A stretch of DNA of 9,945 nucleotides from Candidatus Calditenuaceae archaeon JGI OTU-1 (GCA_000494145.1 AWOE01000020.1:17161-27105), one strand, 5' to 3'. Shown: positions 1-7,582, counted from the first letter of the stretch. The notes: generated by a model from the sequence alone, not told the origin. Translations and numbers: made by a program.

Positions 1-3000
1 GGACTCGGAGCCGAAGAGCTGGCCGATGTTCAGAAGGGCCTCGTGCGTCGCCTCTCTTATCACGGGGTCCCTCACGTACCCCTCCAGCAGCCTCAGGACG
101 AGCTCCACGTTCTTCTCGACCATGCCCCTGTAGACCGTGAGGTGGACCGGCTCACCGCAGACCACACACCTTCCCCTCAGAGGCGGCCTCCGGTACCTCG
201 AGTTGCAGCGCCTGCAGACGAAGCCCTGCATGAAGAAGGCCCTGAGGTTGCCGACCACGTCCGGAAGCAGGTGGGACTCCATGACCCGCTCGGCCACGAC
301 GACCGGATCAACGGCGCTCAGCCTCTCGGCGGTCCTCATCTGGGCCTCGATCTTCTCGAGCAGCGTCCCGAGCCTCCTGTAGGACGTCGATCTGACGTCG
401 TGGGAGATGGAGAAGGCGGGGACTGTGAAGCCGTAGCCCCTGAGGGCCCCTGGCGTCCCGAGCCGGTCACCGACGAGCGGTATCCTGCCCTGAAGGTTCT
501 GCGCCCTCTCGCCCCTCGAGGCGGCCAAGTAGAACTCCAGCGGGTAACGGAAGGCGACGTCGACGTTGTGGGACTGCTCGTCGACCTCCTCGGCCCTCAG
601 CACAACCGTCATCAGGAAGGGCGTGTCCATCAGCCCTCCCGTTCGGTCGGGGAGGTAGAGCGTGCTGAAGTTGATCAGCGGGTCCAGGAGGAGCATGAAG
701 CTGTCCTCGTCGCCGTCGCAGTCCCTCCGCTTCGCCGCGTGGAGGAGAGGATGGGCATAGGCCACGTCGGCCTTCACGAAGCCTATCACCCTGCAGAGAA
801 CCGCACCGTAGGTGTGGGGCGAGAGGGCCGCGAGGAGGGCGCCGACGCAGTCCTCAGGGCCCTTCCAGCGGTAGAAGGGCTCGAAGCCGTTCAGCTCGAG
901 GTAGCGGTCGATGAACTTGGAGACGCGGTAGAGGTGCTCCGCCAGGCTCTCGGGTATGATGACGTCCTGGGGGAAGAGCTCGCAGACCTGATCGTCCGAG
1001 ACCAGCGGCTCACCCCTGTGGTCGGTCTCGTAGCCGAGGGCCCTCAACCTCTCCAGGTCGATGCCGACCTCCCGGGGGACGAAGTGGGTCAGAGGTGCGT
1101 TGGTGACGTCGAACCTCACGGTCCCGTCCTTGTAGACGTACAGCCCGAGCGACGACCTCAGCACGCCCTTCACGAGCTCCTCAGGGACCCTGTGACGGCT
1201 CGTGAGCGACCGCACCCCCTTCAGCTCCTCGACCTCAGCCCGCGCCTTCCCGAGGGCGCCCTCGAGCTCGGACCTGAAGTCGACGACGAACTTGGTGCTG
1301 AGATGGAGCTTCGAGCCGCAGGAGGGACAGGAAGCGGACTGGGGGTCGATGAACTCTGAGCCGCAGACGCTGCAGAAACCGGCGAGGGAGGTGGGCCCTC
1401 CGCAGGACTCGCAGACGGGCTTCCACGTCCTCGAGCCGCAGTCGAGGCATACCCTGACGTTGAGCTCCACAGGTCCACTCCCGGACCTCGATGCCGCAAC
1501 GATCGACCTCCTCTGCCCTCCGAGCATCCCCACGGGGAAGAGGACGTGGGCCGGCGGCTTCATCCTCCTCTGGTCTGCCTTCTCGGGCCTCCCCATCCTA
1601 ACCCCGAGCGTCGTCCCCATCCTGGGCCTGTAGGGCAAACCGGTGAGGGCCTCCAGGGCGTCTTTGACGGAGAGCTCCGAGACGTCGGCGGGGCTGAAGG
1701 GCCTGAAGAGGAAGATCAGGGCCTTGAGCCATCCCTGCTCCAGAACTATGCGGCCGTCCCTCACCCTGTGGGGCACCAGCATGGCCTCGAGGGCCCTCTT
1801 TGCCTTCTCGTCGTGCGGCAGGGCCCTGTAGGACCTGATGTTCTCCCGAAGCCACCTCCTGATCGCCTCTACCTCCTTACCGGTGGAGGCGTCCCAGAAC
1901 GGCATGTAGCGGGGGTGGATGGGGGTCCTGGTCCTGGAGGAGATACTGCATGCCACCTCCACCGGAGGGACGTTCCTGAAGGGGTCCGAGTCGGCGAGCT
2001 CCAGCCACCTCGCCTCTTCACCGCCGAGCTGAGGGGCCTCCGGACCTCCGAGCGCGGCCTTCACCTCCTCGACCCACCACTCCTCGCAGTAGCCGGGGGG
2101 CTTCAGCTGGACGTTGTTCTCGACGCAGTCGCCGAAGCTCACGAGGAGGTCGCCGATGAAGAGGACCTCCCTGCCGAACCTGAGGGCCTCCTCCAGCTTC
2201 GAGGGCGAGTCGACCCTGATGACCGAGTCGTCCTCGAGCTTCACCACCGGCGGCTCTATGCAGTCGACCGGCACTGCAACGCCTCCCTTACCCGGGTAGT
2301 CGAGCTTGAGCTGGGTTCCGACGACAATGAAGTCCTCGAGGACCCTCATCGTGTACGGGTGGACGCCTACGGCCGACATCGAGGTGTGGGGGGCCCTTCC
2401 GTATCGCAGCCTGAAGCCGCCGAACCGGTCCGACATCGAGAAGACCGGCCTCCCGACTATGACCTCCTTCAGCACCGAGGAACCTCCCCTCCCCGAGTCC
2501 CTCATCATCCTGGCCACCTCCTCGAGCCACTCCCATCCCTCCAGCCCCACCATCTGGACGAGCTTCAGCACCTTCTTCGCCCTGCCGACGACGCCGTCGT
2601 TCAAGACCCTCAGGGCCCCTCCCCTGACGTAGGGCGTCTCGACCCTCGGCACGTCCCTGAAGGAAGGCACAGGGACCGGGTCGGTGGGAACCCCGGTTAT
2701 CTCGATGGGGATCCTCCTGACGGCGAACTCCAGCACCTCGTCGGGGACGTTGTACTGGAACCTCCCCACCTTCCTCCGGTAAGTTCGGGCCTCCTCGATG
2801 AACCTCATCACCTCCTCCTCCGTCGGCCTGTAACGGTCGAGGCCCAGGAGGTTCCTCAGGTAATCGGCCAGGACCACCGAGCCGGCGATCTCCGTCCCGC
2901 CCGCCGATCTGATGGGGTTCGCGTAGTAGATCGCGAGGTAGCTGGTGCCGTTGGGGTTCCCCTTGATCCTGACCGCTGCGATCCCCTCGGTAGGGGCCGC

Positions 3001-3339
3001 CGTAGTTCCGGGAGGCGTCATGACGGCGAGGCAGGTCCTGACGATGGAGGTGAGCGACCCGTCGTCGGGGACGTCGAGCTCCGAGGCGAGCCTCTCCGCC
3101 AGCCTGAAGGGCAGGAGCTCCTTCCTGACGCCGGCGCTCAGGGACCTCAGCACCTCCGCGATCCCCTTCCTCCCCATCGCTATCTCGATCCTCTCGGCCA
3201 TGTCCTCCGCCACCCTGAGCTCGACCTCCGGCGTCGGGTATCGGACCCTCTCCCTCACCTCCCTCGCCACCTTGAGGTGCCTCTCGAAGTCAGCCCTCAG
3301 CAGCGCGAAGTAATCCTCCAGCTCTGCCCTCCGGTCCAT
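1..3339 (-). CDS. polC: DNA polymerase D (Pol II) large subunit DP2, C-terminally partial
   Basis: This is the catalytic large subunit of archaeal family D replicative DNA polymerase, which pairs with the exonuclease subunit DP1 (not in the window). The reverse strand reads open for 1113 codons from ATG at 3339 to the left edge, where the gene runs off. I translated it by hand and found no frameshift. Landmarks are a DP2-type N-terminal segment ANPIRSAGGT (residues 140-149), a cysteine-rich zinc region (C631/C634, C643/C646, C656/C659, C671/C674), the double-psi-barrel catalytic motif DCDGDED (873-879) followed by MLLLDPLINFS, the STSYRRLGTLLEKI segment, and a C-terminal zinc module CRRC...CVVC (1042-1061). 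By comparison with known DP2 lengths, probably only some tens of residues are missing, including any PCNA-binding tail. No intein is present at the catalytic motif, a site used by inteins in some Thermococcales. The start follows GGTGGGAT about 8 nt upstream. Confidence 0.96.
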   Translation of the reverse strand, partial: MDRRAELEDYFALLRADFERHLKVAREVRERVRYPTPEVELRVAEDMAERIEIAMGRKGIAEVLRSLSAGVRKELLPFRLAERLASELDVPDDGSLTSIVRTCLAVMTPPGTTAAPTEGIAAVRIKGNPNGTSYLAIYYANPIRSAGGTEIAGSVVLADYLRNLLGLDRYRPTEEEVMRFIEEARTYRRKVGRFQYNVPDEVLEFAVRRIPIEITGVPTDPVPVPSFRDVPRVETPYVRGGALRVLNDGVVGRAKKVLKLVQMVGLEGWEWLEEVARMMRDSGRGGSSVLKEVIVGRPVFSMSDRFGGFRLRYGRAPHTSMSAVGVHPYTMRVLEDFIVVGTQLKLDYPGKGGVAVPVDCIEPPVVKLEDDSVIRVDSPSKLEEALRFGREVLFIGDLLVSFGDCVENNVQLKPPGYCEEWWVEEVKAALGGPEAPQLGGEEARWLELADSDPFRNVPPVEVACSISSRTRTPIHPRYMPFWDASTGKEVEAIRRWLRENIRSYRALPHDEKAKRALEAMLVPHRVRDGRIVLEQGWLKALIFLFRPFSPADVSELSVKDALEALTGLPYRPRMGTTLGVRMGRPEKADQRRMKPPAHVLFPVGMLGGQRRSIVAASRSGSGPVELNVRVCLDCGSRTWKPVCESCGGPTSLAGFCSVCGSEFIDPQSASCPSCGSKLHLSTKFVVDFRSELEGALGKARAEVEELKGVRSLTSRHRVPEELVKGVLRSSLGLYVYKDGTVRFDVTNAPLTHFVPREVGIDLERLRALGYETDHRGEPLVSDDQVCELFPQDVIIPESLAEHLYRVSKFIDRYLELNGFEPFYRWKGPEDCVGALLAALSPHTYGAVLCRVIGFVKADVAYAHPLLHAAKRRDCDGDEDSFMLLLDPLINFSTLYLPDRTGGLMDTPFLMTVVLRAEEVDEQSHNVDVAFRYPLEFYLAASRGERAQNLQGRIPLVGDRLGTPGALRGYGFTVPAFSISHDVRSTSYRRLGTLLEKIEAQMRTAERLSAVDPVVVAERVMESHLLPDVVGNLRAFFMQGFVCRRCNSRYRRPPLRGRCVVCGEPVHLTVYRGMVEKNVELVLRLLEGYVRDPVIREATHEALLNIGQLFGSES

Positions 3340-3489
3340 CGCACCGATCCCACCGCTGTTCGCACCGGATGAAAAGCCAGACGGACCTGGACCTTATCCG
3401 TCAGGCCTCGCGGAGGACGGGGAGATGACCCGCGGATCTGCTGCCTGTGAGGGAGATTCATAAGAAGGACGTGGGTTGGAGGACCGGCG
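3340..3489. promoter_or_regulatory. Divergent intergenic region between DP2 and rpl32e
   Basis: This 150-bp spacer lies between two divergently transcribed genes and must hold both promoters. For rpl32e the best TATA-like patch is TTCATAAG at 3457-3464. For DP2, read on the minus strand, CTTTTCAT (about 3370-3378) or GATAAGG (about 3392-3398) are the candidates. None is a strong archaeal TATA box, and I see no clear BRE. The rpl32e patch would place a start site almost at the ATG, which conflicts with use of the good GGAGG at 3478-3482, so the true box may be elsewhere. No RNA gene or repeat is evident. Confidence 0.3.
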
Positions 3490-3918
3490 ATGTCGGAGCA
3501 GGAGGGGACAGAGGCGCAGGAGGAGCAGGCCAGGAGGCCCAAGGCCGCCGTCAAGATCCCCAAGAGGGTCCTCAGGCTCAGGAAGGAGAGGCCCGAGTTC
3601 GTCAGACAGGAGAGCTGGAGGTACGTCAGGCTCAAGCCCAACTGGAGGAGGCCGCGGGGTAAGGACAGCAAGATGAGGCTCCAGGTCAGAGGGTGGCCGC
3701 CCCTCGTCAAGGTCGGATATCGTTCCCCGCGAAAGTACAGGGGCCTTCACCCGTCGGGCTTCAGGGAGGTCCTCGTCAGCAACAGGAAGGAGCTCGAGGG
3801 ACTCGATCCGAGGGTCCACGCGGTGAGGATCTCGGGGAAGGTGGGGAGGAAGAAGGCGCTGGAGATCTACGAGGCAGCGACGCAGATGGGGCTGAGGGTG
3901 CTGAATCCGCCCGAGTGA
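3490..3918 (+). CDS. rpl32e: Large ribosomal subunit protein L32e
   Basis: A 142-residue component of the archaeal large ribosomal subunit. After an acidic, low-complexity head (residues 1-16) come the family hallmarks: VRQESWRYVRLKPNWRRPRG (about 39-58), the basic GYRSPRKYRGLHPSG stretch (about 76-90), REVLVSN, and a C-terminal VGRKKALEIYEAATQMGLRV. The length fits archaeal L32e. The ATG is preceded by GGAGG (3478-3482) with a 7-nt gap, which supports this start. In most archaea this gene sits in the spc ribosomal operon between L6 and L19e. Here it is alone, divergent from DP2 and convergent with a membrane-protein gene, with no ribosomal partner within the window. The protein is intact and shows normal high-GC codon use. 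Confidence 0.96.
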   Translation: MSEQEGTEAQEEQARRPKAAVKIPKRVLRLRKERPEFVRQESWRYVRLKPNWRRPRGKDSKMRLQVRGWPPLVKVGYRSPRKYRGLHPSGFREVLVSNRKELEGLDPRVHAVRISGKVGRKKALEIYEAATQMGLRVLNPPE

Positions 3919-3954
3919 AAGGGCCGAGTTCGTCCTTCCCTCCGCAGACTACCA

Positions 3955-4248
3955 TCACCTTATCAGGCCCATGACGAAGCCGACCATCAACCCGATCGCG
4001 AAGGGAGGACGCTCCATCACGAAGCCCAGGATCGGCCTGGCGGCGTTAGCTGCCTGTCCCACGAACCCGAGCACGTCCCTGAGGCCGGGCAGACCGGCGA
4101 TCGTTATCCCCAGGAGCACCAGTATCAGGAGGCCCACCAGCACCAGCAGCAGCCCCTTCAGGACCCTCGCGACACCATAGCCTATCAGAAGGCCCACGAC
4201 CAGCTCAACTCCCTGAATTATCACCGACTGGGTGAAGGGGTCGAGCAT
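3955..4248 (-). CDS. Small integral membrane protein, FUN14-family-like
   Basis: A 97-residue hydrophobic protein. After a short N-terminal stretch it has a glycine-containing segment GLLIGYGVARVLK running into a long membrane helix (LLLVLVGLLILVLLGITIAG), a more polar loop, and a C-terminal glycine-rich hydrophobic tail PFAIGLMVGFVMGLIR. This organisation (GxxxGY..K helix, then a terminal hydrophobic Gly-rich segment) resembles archaeal FUN14-domain proteins, whose role in archaea is not established. I chose ATG 4248, not a longer reading from 4326, because AGGTGG lies 6 nt upstream of 4248 and the 26 extra residues have no membrane character. It lies 122 bp downstream of csx1 on the same strand, so readthrough from the CRISPR operon is possible, but a separate ribosome site and the gap suggest independent expression. 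It could also be an unrelated small membrane protein. Confidence 0.7.
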   Translation of the reverse strand: MLDPFTQSVIIQGVELVVGLLIGYGVARVLKGLLLVLVGLLILVLLGITIAGLPGLRDVLGFVGQAANAARPILGFVMERPPFAIGLMVGFVMGLIR

Positions 4249-4254
4249 GACGTA

Positions 4255-4260
4255 CCACCT
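4255..4260 (-). promoter_or_regulatory. Ribosome binding site fixing the FUN14-like start
   Basis: On the minus strand this reads AGGTGG, complementary to the archaeal 16S 3' end, and is 6 nt from ATG 4248. It favours 4248 over the upstream in-frame start at 4326. Confidence 0.6.
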
Positions 4261-4370
4261 GCAATAAGACGAAATAGGTCTTGCGGTCTCCGGAACTTCG
4301 AGCAAACGGCTTGGCTTTGGATCCATCAGAGATCAGGACGCGATGAACCGCGTTTTGGCTGCGCGGGATA

Positions 4371-5729
4371 TCAGTCCCTCTGCGGAACGAGCAAATCGCC
4401 ATCTCCGAGCAACTTCTCGATTCCATCGGTGACGTAAAAGAGGCGATTACCGCAAGGGTCGACCTTTACCAATTCCTTCTGGAGCCCCGCATGGGCTATC
4501 ATAATTCTCTTGTCCGGTTTGTCGCTTCCGCAACCCTCATCGTAGAGCTCGCAGAGTTTGATTATTGTGGGCGGTCTTTTCGCATCAACCCTCTTCTCGA
4601 TCAGGTCGAGCTCGTGTGAGACGAGGTGATAATACGATTCGTTGAAAGCCTTGTACAGACCTGCGCTCCTCTTCATGACCTCCAGGCGAGCAGGATACTC
4701 GGGGATGCCGATCCGTTTCTCCACCGCTTCGACGAGCAGCAGCGCATACACCGCATCAGGATCGAAACGGAATGTGCTCCTTATCGCTTGGCTTTTCCGA
4801 TCAACCTTCACGTTTTCCTCCCAGAAGCTGAGCGCTTTCGACAGAACGTCCTGAACCTGATTTTGAACCCGACAGAGGGAGTTATGGAGAACAAGCGGCA
4901 GAGGGTAGTAAAGGGCCGAGAGTGAAAGGCGAACAATCTCCCGGTACCTCCTGTTCAGGTCGTCCTCCTTCTTGATCAGCTGCGGTTCCCCTTTACCTCT
5001 CCGCGAGAGGAGCTTAGAAGGAAGGGACGACGGGATCCTCACCGAGCTGACCCGATCCTTCGCAACGAGGTTCAGCCGCAGCTTGGGAAGATCGTTGGTG
5101 CTGGTAGGATAGGGATCGCTGTTGTAAACCTCTAGGGTCACATGCTGTTCAAAACCGTGTGCGACCAGTAAGAGTCCTGCAATCCTCTCGGCAACCCTAA
5201 GGGTCACAGAGGGCATGAAGTTGATGCCGTGGCTGACGTCGAGGACCACACGATCGTACCGTTGAGCGAGGAACCTCAGACCGAGCTCTGCCAACGCAAC
5301 GGCCTCGTAGTCCCTTGGGCTGTTGTTGAACTCCCATTGTCCACTTGGTTTCCCCACTGCTGGACAGACGATCGGTTCGATCTGCCCGTTAATCTCGAGG
5401 CATTCCAACATCTTGTGAACGAACTCCTTGAGTTTCTCCTTCAGCTCCTTGTAGCTTGAGGAACTGGCCGCCGAACGGACAGATTCGCGCAATTTATCAT
5501 AACACTCGAAGCACTTACTACCCGCTATGCAGGTGGGTTTGCGGTTGAACTCGTCTATCAGACTGTCGAGGACCAACAACGCAACATCAGAATTATTGTA
5601 ATGCTTGAGGAGTAAGGGAAGCGTTGTGCAGTGCTCGAGAGATTCATCTACGTTCTCCAACATGTAACTGGCCATGCACCAGAGAGCGGGCTGACCCCAC
5701 GTCGCTATCACAAGGGTCTTATCGCTCAC
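4371..5729 (-). CDS. csx1: Csx1-family CARF-HEPN CRISPR ribonuclease
   Basis: A 452-residue ancillary nuclease of type III CRISPR systems. Family knowledge: the N-terminal CARF domain binds cyclic oligoadenylate made by Cas10, and this activates the C-terminal HEPN RNase, which degrades RNA non-specifically. Seen here: the CARF first strand TLVIATWGQPALW (residues 5-17), the Csx1 signature DVSHGINFMP (164-173), a helical middle region, and a HEPN R-x4-H motif RIMIAHAGL with R408 and H413 as candidate catalytic residues. The residue after the arginine is isoleucine, where many HEPN nucleases have asparagine. A C-x6-C-x2-C cluster lies in the N-terminal half. The start is GTG 5729, preceded by GAGGTG with a 7-nt gap, and overlaps the upstream RAMP gene by 11 bp. 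A longer reading from 5777 adds 16 residues before the first CARF strand. Its AT-richer patches (down to about 45% GC) contrast with the flanking housekeeping genes. Confidence 0.9.
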   Translation of the reverse strand: MSDKTLVIATWGQPALWCMASYMLENVDESLEHCTTLPLLLKHYNNSDVALLVLDSLIDEFNRKPTCIAGSKCFECYDKLRESVRSAASSSSYKELKEKLKEFVHKMLECLEINGQIEPIVCPAVGKPSGQWEFNNSPRDYEAVALAELGLRFLAQRYDRVVLDVSHGINFMPSVTLRVAERIAGLLLVAHGFEQHVTLEVYNSDPYPTSTNDLPKLRLNLVAKDRVSSVRIPSSLPSKLLSRRGKGEPQLIKKEDDLNRRYREIVRLSLSALYYPLPLVLHNSLCRVQNQVQDVLSKALSFWEENVKVDRKSQAIRSTFRFDPDAVYALLLVEAVEKRIGIPEYPARLEVMKRSAGLYKAFNESYYHLVSHELDLIEKRVDAKRPPTIIKLCELYDEGCGSDKPDKRIMIAHAGLQKELVKVDPCGNRLFYVTDGIEKLLGDGDLLVPQRD

Positions 5730-6606
5730 CGCGGAGCACCTCGATGAAGGTCCTGAGGTCCATTTTCTCGGCAGCACGAGGATTAGCGAGCAAAGCCCCC
5801 CTCTCGTCCATACCCTTCCCGGGCTCGAAGGAGTAAAACTCGGCGGACTCGAACTCGAGCAGCCCGAGACCTGCGCTCTTGCGACCTCCTATGTTAAGCC
5901 CCACCTCCGATACCGCTTCCAGGACCGATGCCAGGAGCCTTGCAGGGGCGCTGCCCAAGGGCTCGACCTCGCCCAGCAGCACCAGCGGGACCGCAGCGTA
6001 CGCATCGCTGGCCTCGACGAAGTAGAGGACGTTCTCCTGCACGGTACCGGTCTTCCTGTTGATCCCGACGCCGGGCCTCCGCTGGAGACCGGATCTGATC
6101 GACGTGTCGAAGAACCTTAGGCTGCCAGCGAGGGAGTAATTGCCGAAGAGCCTGCCGACGGGGCAGTAGAGGGAGAGGTACTGGACGAGGGCCCAAGTTT
6201 CGTCGTCGATCCGCTGCAGGTCGTATCCGAGGTGCCGGAGCTTCTCCTCGACATCCCGCTGGTCGAAGCGCTGCTGCGACTGCTTCTTGAGCGCATTGCG
6301 GAAGTCGTCCACCAAGCCCTCCTTCTCCCTCACCCTCTTTCTGGCGTCACTCGGGTCCTGGGCCCTTGCAACGGTCTCAACGGCTAACCTCTCGATGTCG
6401 CTCATCGGAAGGGACGGTGCGAGCCTCTCCGCCAGCGAACGGAGGCTGCCCTTCCAGGTGCTGGCAGGGATGACGAGGTCGCCGTTCTGGAGCCTCAGCG
6501 CATAGAGCACGTTGGCCTCCCTCGAGTGTCCTACGTGGACCGGTCCCCTAGCCCTCAACTTCAAGATCCCCACGAACTTCGCCCTCGAGGAGAGAGTCCT
6601 ATTCAT
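5719..6606 (-). CDS. Csm3-like RAMP subunit with candidate catalytic Asp replaced by Asn
   Basis: A 295-residue RAMP (Cas7-type) subunit of the type III complex. Features in order: a first strand ending in GPVHVGHSRE (21-30), the RAMP loop VIPASTWKGSLRS (45-57) matching the IPGSSLKGxLR motif of Csm3, a long charged helical insertion (about 60-145), CPVGRLFGN (148-156), RFFDTSIR, the segment RPGVGINRKTGTV (177-189), and a terminal glycine loop GLNIGGRKSAGLG (236-248). Counting back from the IPAST motif, the position of the Csm3 RNase aspartate is taken by N32, so this subunit may not cut target RNA. The loop alignment has one gap and this is an inference. ATG 6606 has GGGGGTGA 9 nt upstream and overlaps the preceding gene by 8 bp. 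It may be a second Cas7 backbone subunit or the end-capping Csm5-like subunit; I cannot decide which. Confidence 0.85.
   Translation of the reverse strand: MNRTLSSRAKFVGILKLRARGPVHVGHSREANVLYALRLQNGDLVIPASTWKGSLRSLAERLAPSLPMSDIERLAVETVARAQDPSDARKRVREKEGLVDDFRNALKKQSQQRFDQRDVEEKLRHLGYDLQRIDDETWALVQYLSLYCPVGRLFGNYSLAGSLRFFDTSIRSGLQRRPGVGINRKTGTVQENVLYFVEASDAYAAVPLVLLGEVEPLGSAPARLLASVLEAVSEVGLNIGGRKSAGLGLLEFESAEFYSFEPGKGMDERGALLANPRAAEKMDLRTFIEVLRGER
5737..5742 (-). promoter_or_regulatory. Ribosome binding site fixing the csx1 GTG start
   Basis: The minus strand reads GAGGTG 7 nt before GTG 5729, inside the last codons of the preceding RAMP gene. It supports the GTG start and translational coupling with that gene. 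Confidence 0.65.
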
Positions 6607-7582
6607 GGCTCCGCTTCACCCCCAAAATCGACTCGTACTCCGAGAGCGGGATCAGGGCATTGAGACCGGTCAGGCAGAAGTCGCTGACCTTGACGGGGAT
6701 TCCTACCCTCAGAACTTCGTCGCGGCTCTCTCCCATTACCTCCGCTTTGACCAGAGAACCTCTCCTGGCCACCCTCACGATGGGCCTCATCCTTCCCCGC
6801 ATGTAGTCCCATCCGGTCTGGAGCTTCGACGTCCTCCCGAAGACCTCGATCAGCCTGACCGCGCAACCTCTCCACCCGAACCTCCTCTGTGGGACGATAG
6901 GTGAGAGGGCTACGTACCATTCTGTGCCGGGATGCTGCTGGGCTGGCTGAACCGTCAGGGCGGCACTGCCGAACCCCCTTGACCTTCCCCTCCCGACGGT
7001 CACCTCTATGCTGTTGAACCTATATTGGTCCGGAACCAGCAGGAGCGACCAGAACTCCGTGCCCTCAGCGATCGCCTCGTAGTCGAAGAGCATGCCCCTC
7101 GCAGCGACCCTGCGTCCCTTGTCTATCGCCACGGAGGTAGCCCTGAACGCGCTAACACGGACCTCCTCCAATTCTCCATCAACCACCGCAACCAGGCTGC
7201 CGTGGATGGGTTTGAGGGGCTCTCGGTGTCCTTGCTGTCCGTCGCACTCGTGATAGAGCTTCGGGGCGATCAGCCTTTCAGGAAGGCCGTAGTACTCTAT
7301 GACGTGGCATCGGTCGCAGCGCATCATGCTGGGCGTCGCCGGGAGGCTCTTGGAACCCTTCAACATCGGATAGGCGGGGGATGCGAGTAGGCTCGGACTC
7401 TCCGCCTCCCTCTCGAGGTCATCCCGGTCCAGCCTGCCCTCCAAGTAGAGAGCCGTGAGGATCGCTCCCCTTAGCATCGAGCCGGGGATGTGGTCGGCCG
7501 GCTTGACGAAACCGAGTTCGGTCCGCCGGGTGGTCACTATCGCGGGGCTGAGGAGCTTGATCCTGGCCTCAAACAGCACCAC
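6599..7582 (-). CDS. csx10: Csx10-like RAMP subunit, type III-D-like
   Basis: A 327-residue RAMP protein, probably the Cas5-type subunit that caps the 5'-handle end of the crRNA. It opens with LLSPAIVTTRR (10-20) and HIPGSMLRGAIL (31-42), the IPGSxxRGAL signature of Csx10. Next are SPAYPML and SMMRCDRCH with C89/C92, then YHEC with H111/C113 (a possible zinc knuckle), EPLKPIHG (121-128), and a classic RAMP glycine loop VGRGRSRGFGSA (196-207). Csx10 proteins are often longer, so this one looks compact. The start is GTG 7582, giving a 14-bp overlap with the preceding csm3-like gene; GGAAGGGG lies 10 nt upstream, and a second GTG follows immediately. The alternative is a Csm4/Csm5-like RAMP, but the IPGSMLRGAI plus SRGFG pairing favours Csx10. 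Confidence 0.72.
   Translation of the reverse strand: MVLFEARIKLLSPAIVTTRRTELGFVKPADHIPGSMLRGAILTALYLEGRLDRDDLEREAESPSLLASPAYPMLKGSKSLPATPSMMRCDRCHVIEYYGLPERLIAPKLYHECDGQQGHREPLKPIHGSLVAVVDGELEEVRVSAFRATSVAIDKGRRVAARGMLFDYEAIAEGTEFWSLLLVPDQYRFNSIEVTVGRGRSRGFGSAALTVQPAQQHPGTEWYVALSPIVPQRRFGWRGCAVRLIEVFGRTSKLQTGWDYMRGRMRPIVRVARRGSLVKAEVMGESRDEVLRVGIPVKVSDFCLTGLNALIPLSEYESILGVKRSHE

Noticed and set aside
43..3372. Long plus-strand open frames (438 codons at 43-1359, 608 codons at 1546-3372)
   Set aside because: They lie antisense to DP2, which is unambiguous. Their translations are Pro/Arg/Glu/His-rich mixtures with no domain, as expected from the complement of GC-rich coding DNA.
3919..3954. 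Pyrimidine-rich spacer between the convergent rpl32e and FUN14-like genes as a bidirectional terminator
   Set aside because: It has no clear U-rich tract or hairpin in either direction; only 36 bp long.
4348..4366. Inverted repeat CCGCG/CGCGG with a 9-nt loop just past the csx1 stop
   Set aside because: The 5-bp stem is short and no T-run follows it on the minus strand, so a terminator cannot be supported; chance in GC-rich DNA is likely.
4205..4426. 73-codon minus-strand frame bridging csx1 and the FUN14-like gene
   Set aside because: It overlaps both genes in another frame, is Ser/Arg-rich without a recognisable domain, and begins inside csx1.
5730..5777. Longer csx1 starting at ATG 5777
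   Set aside because: It adds 16 residues ahead of the first CARF strand, overlaps the RAMP gene by 59 bp, and lacks the well-spaced ribosome site that GTG 5729 has.
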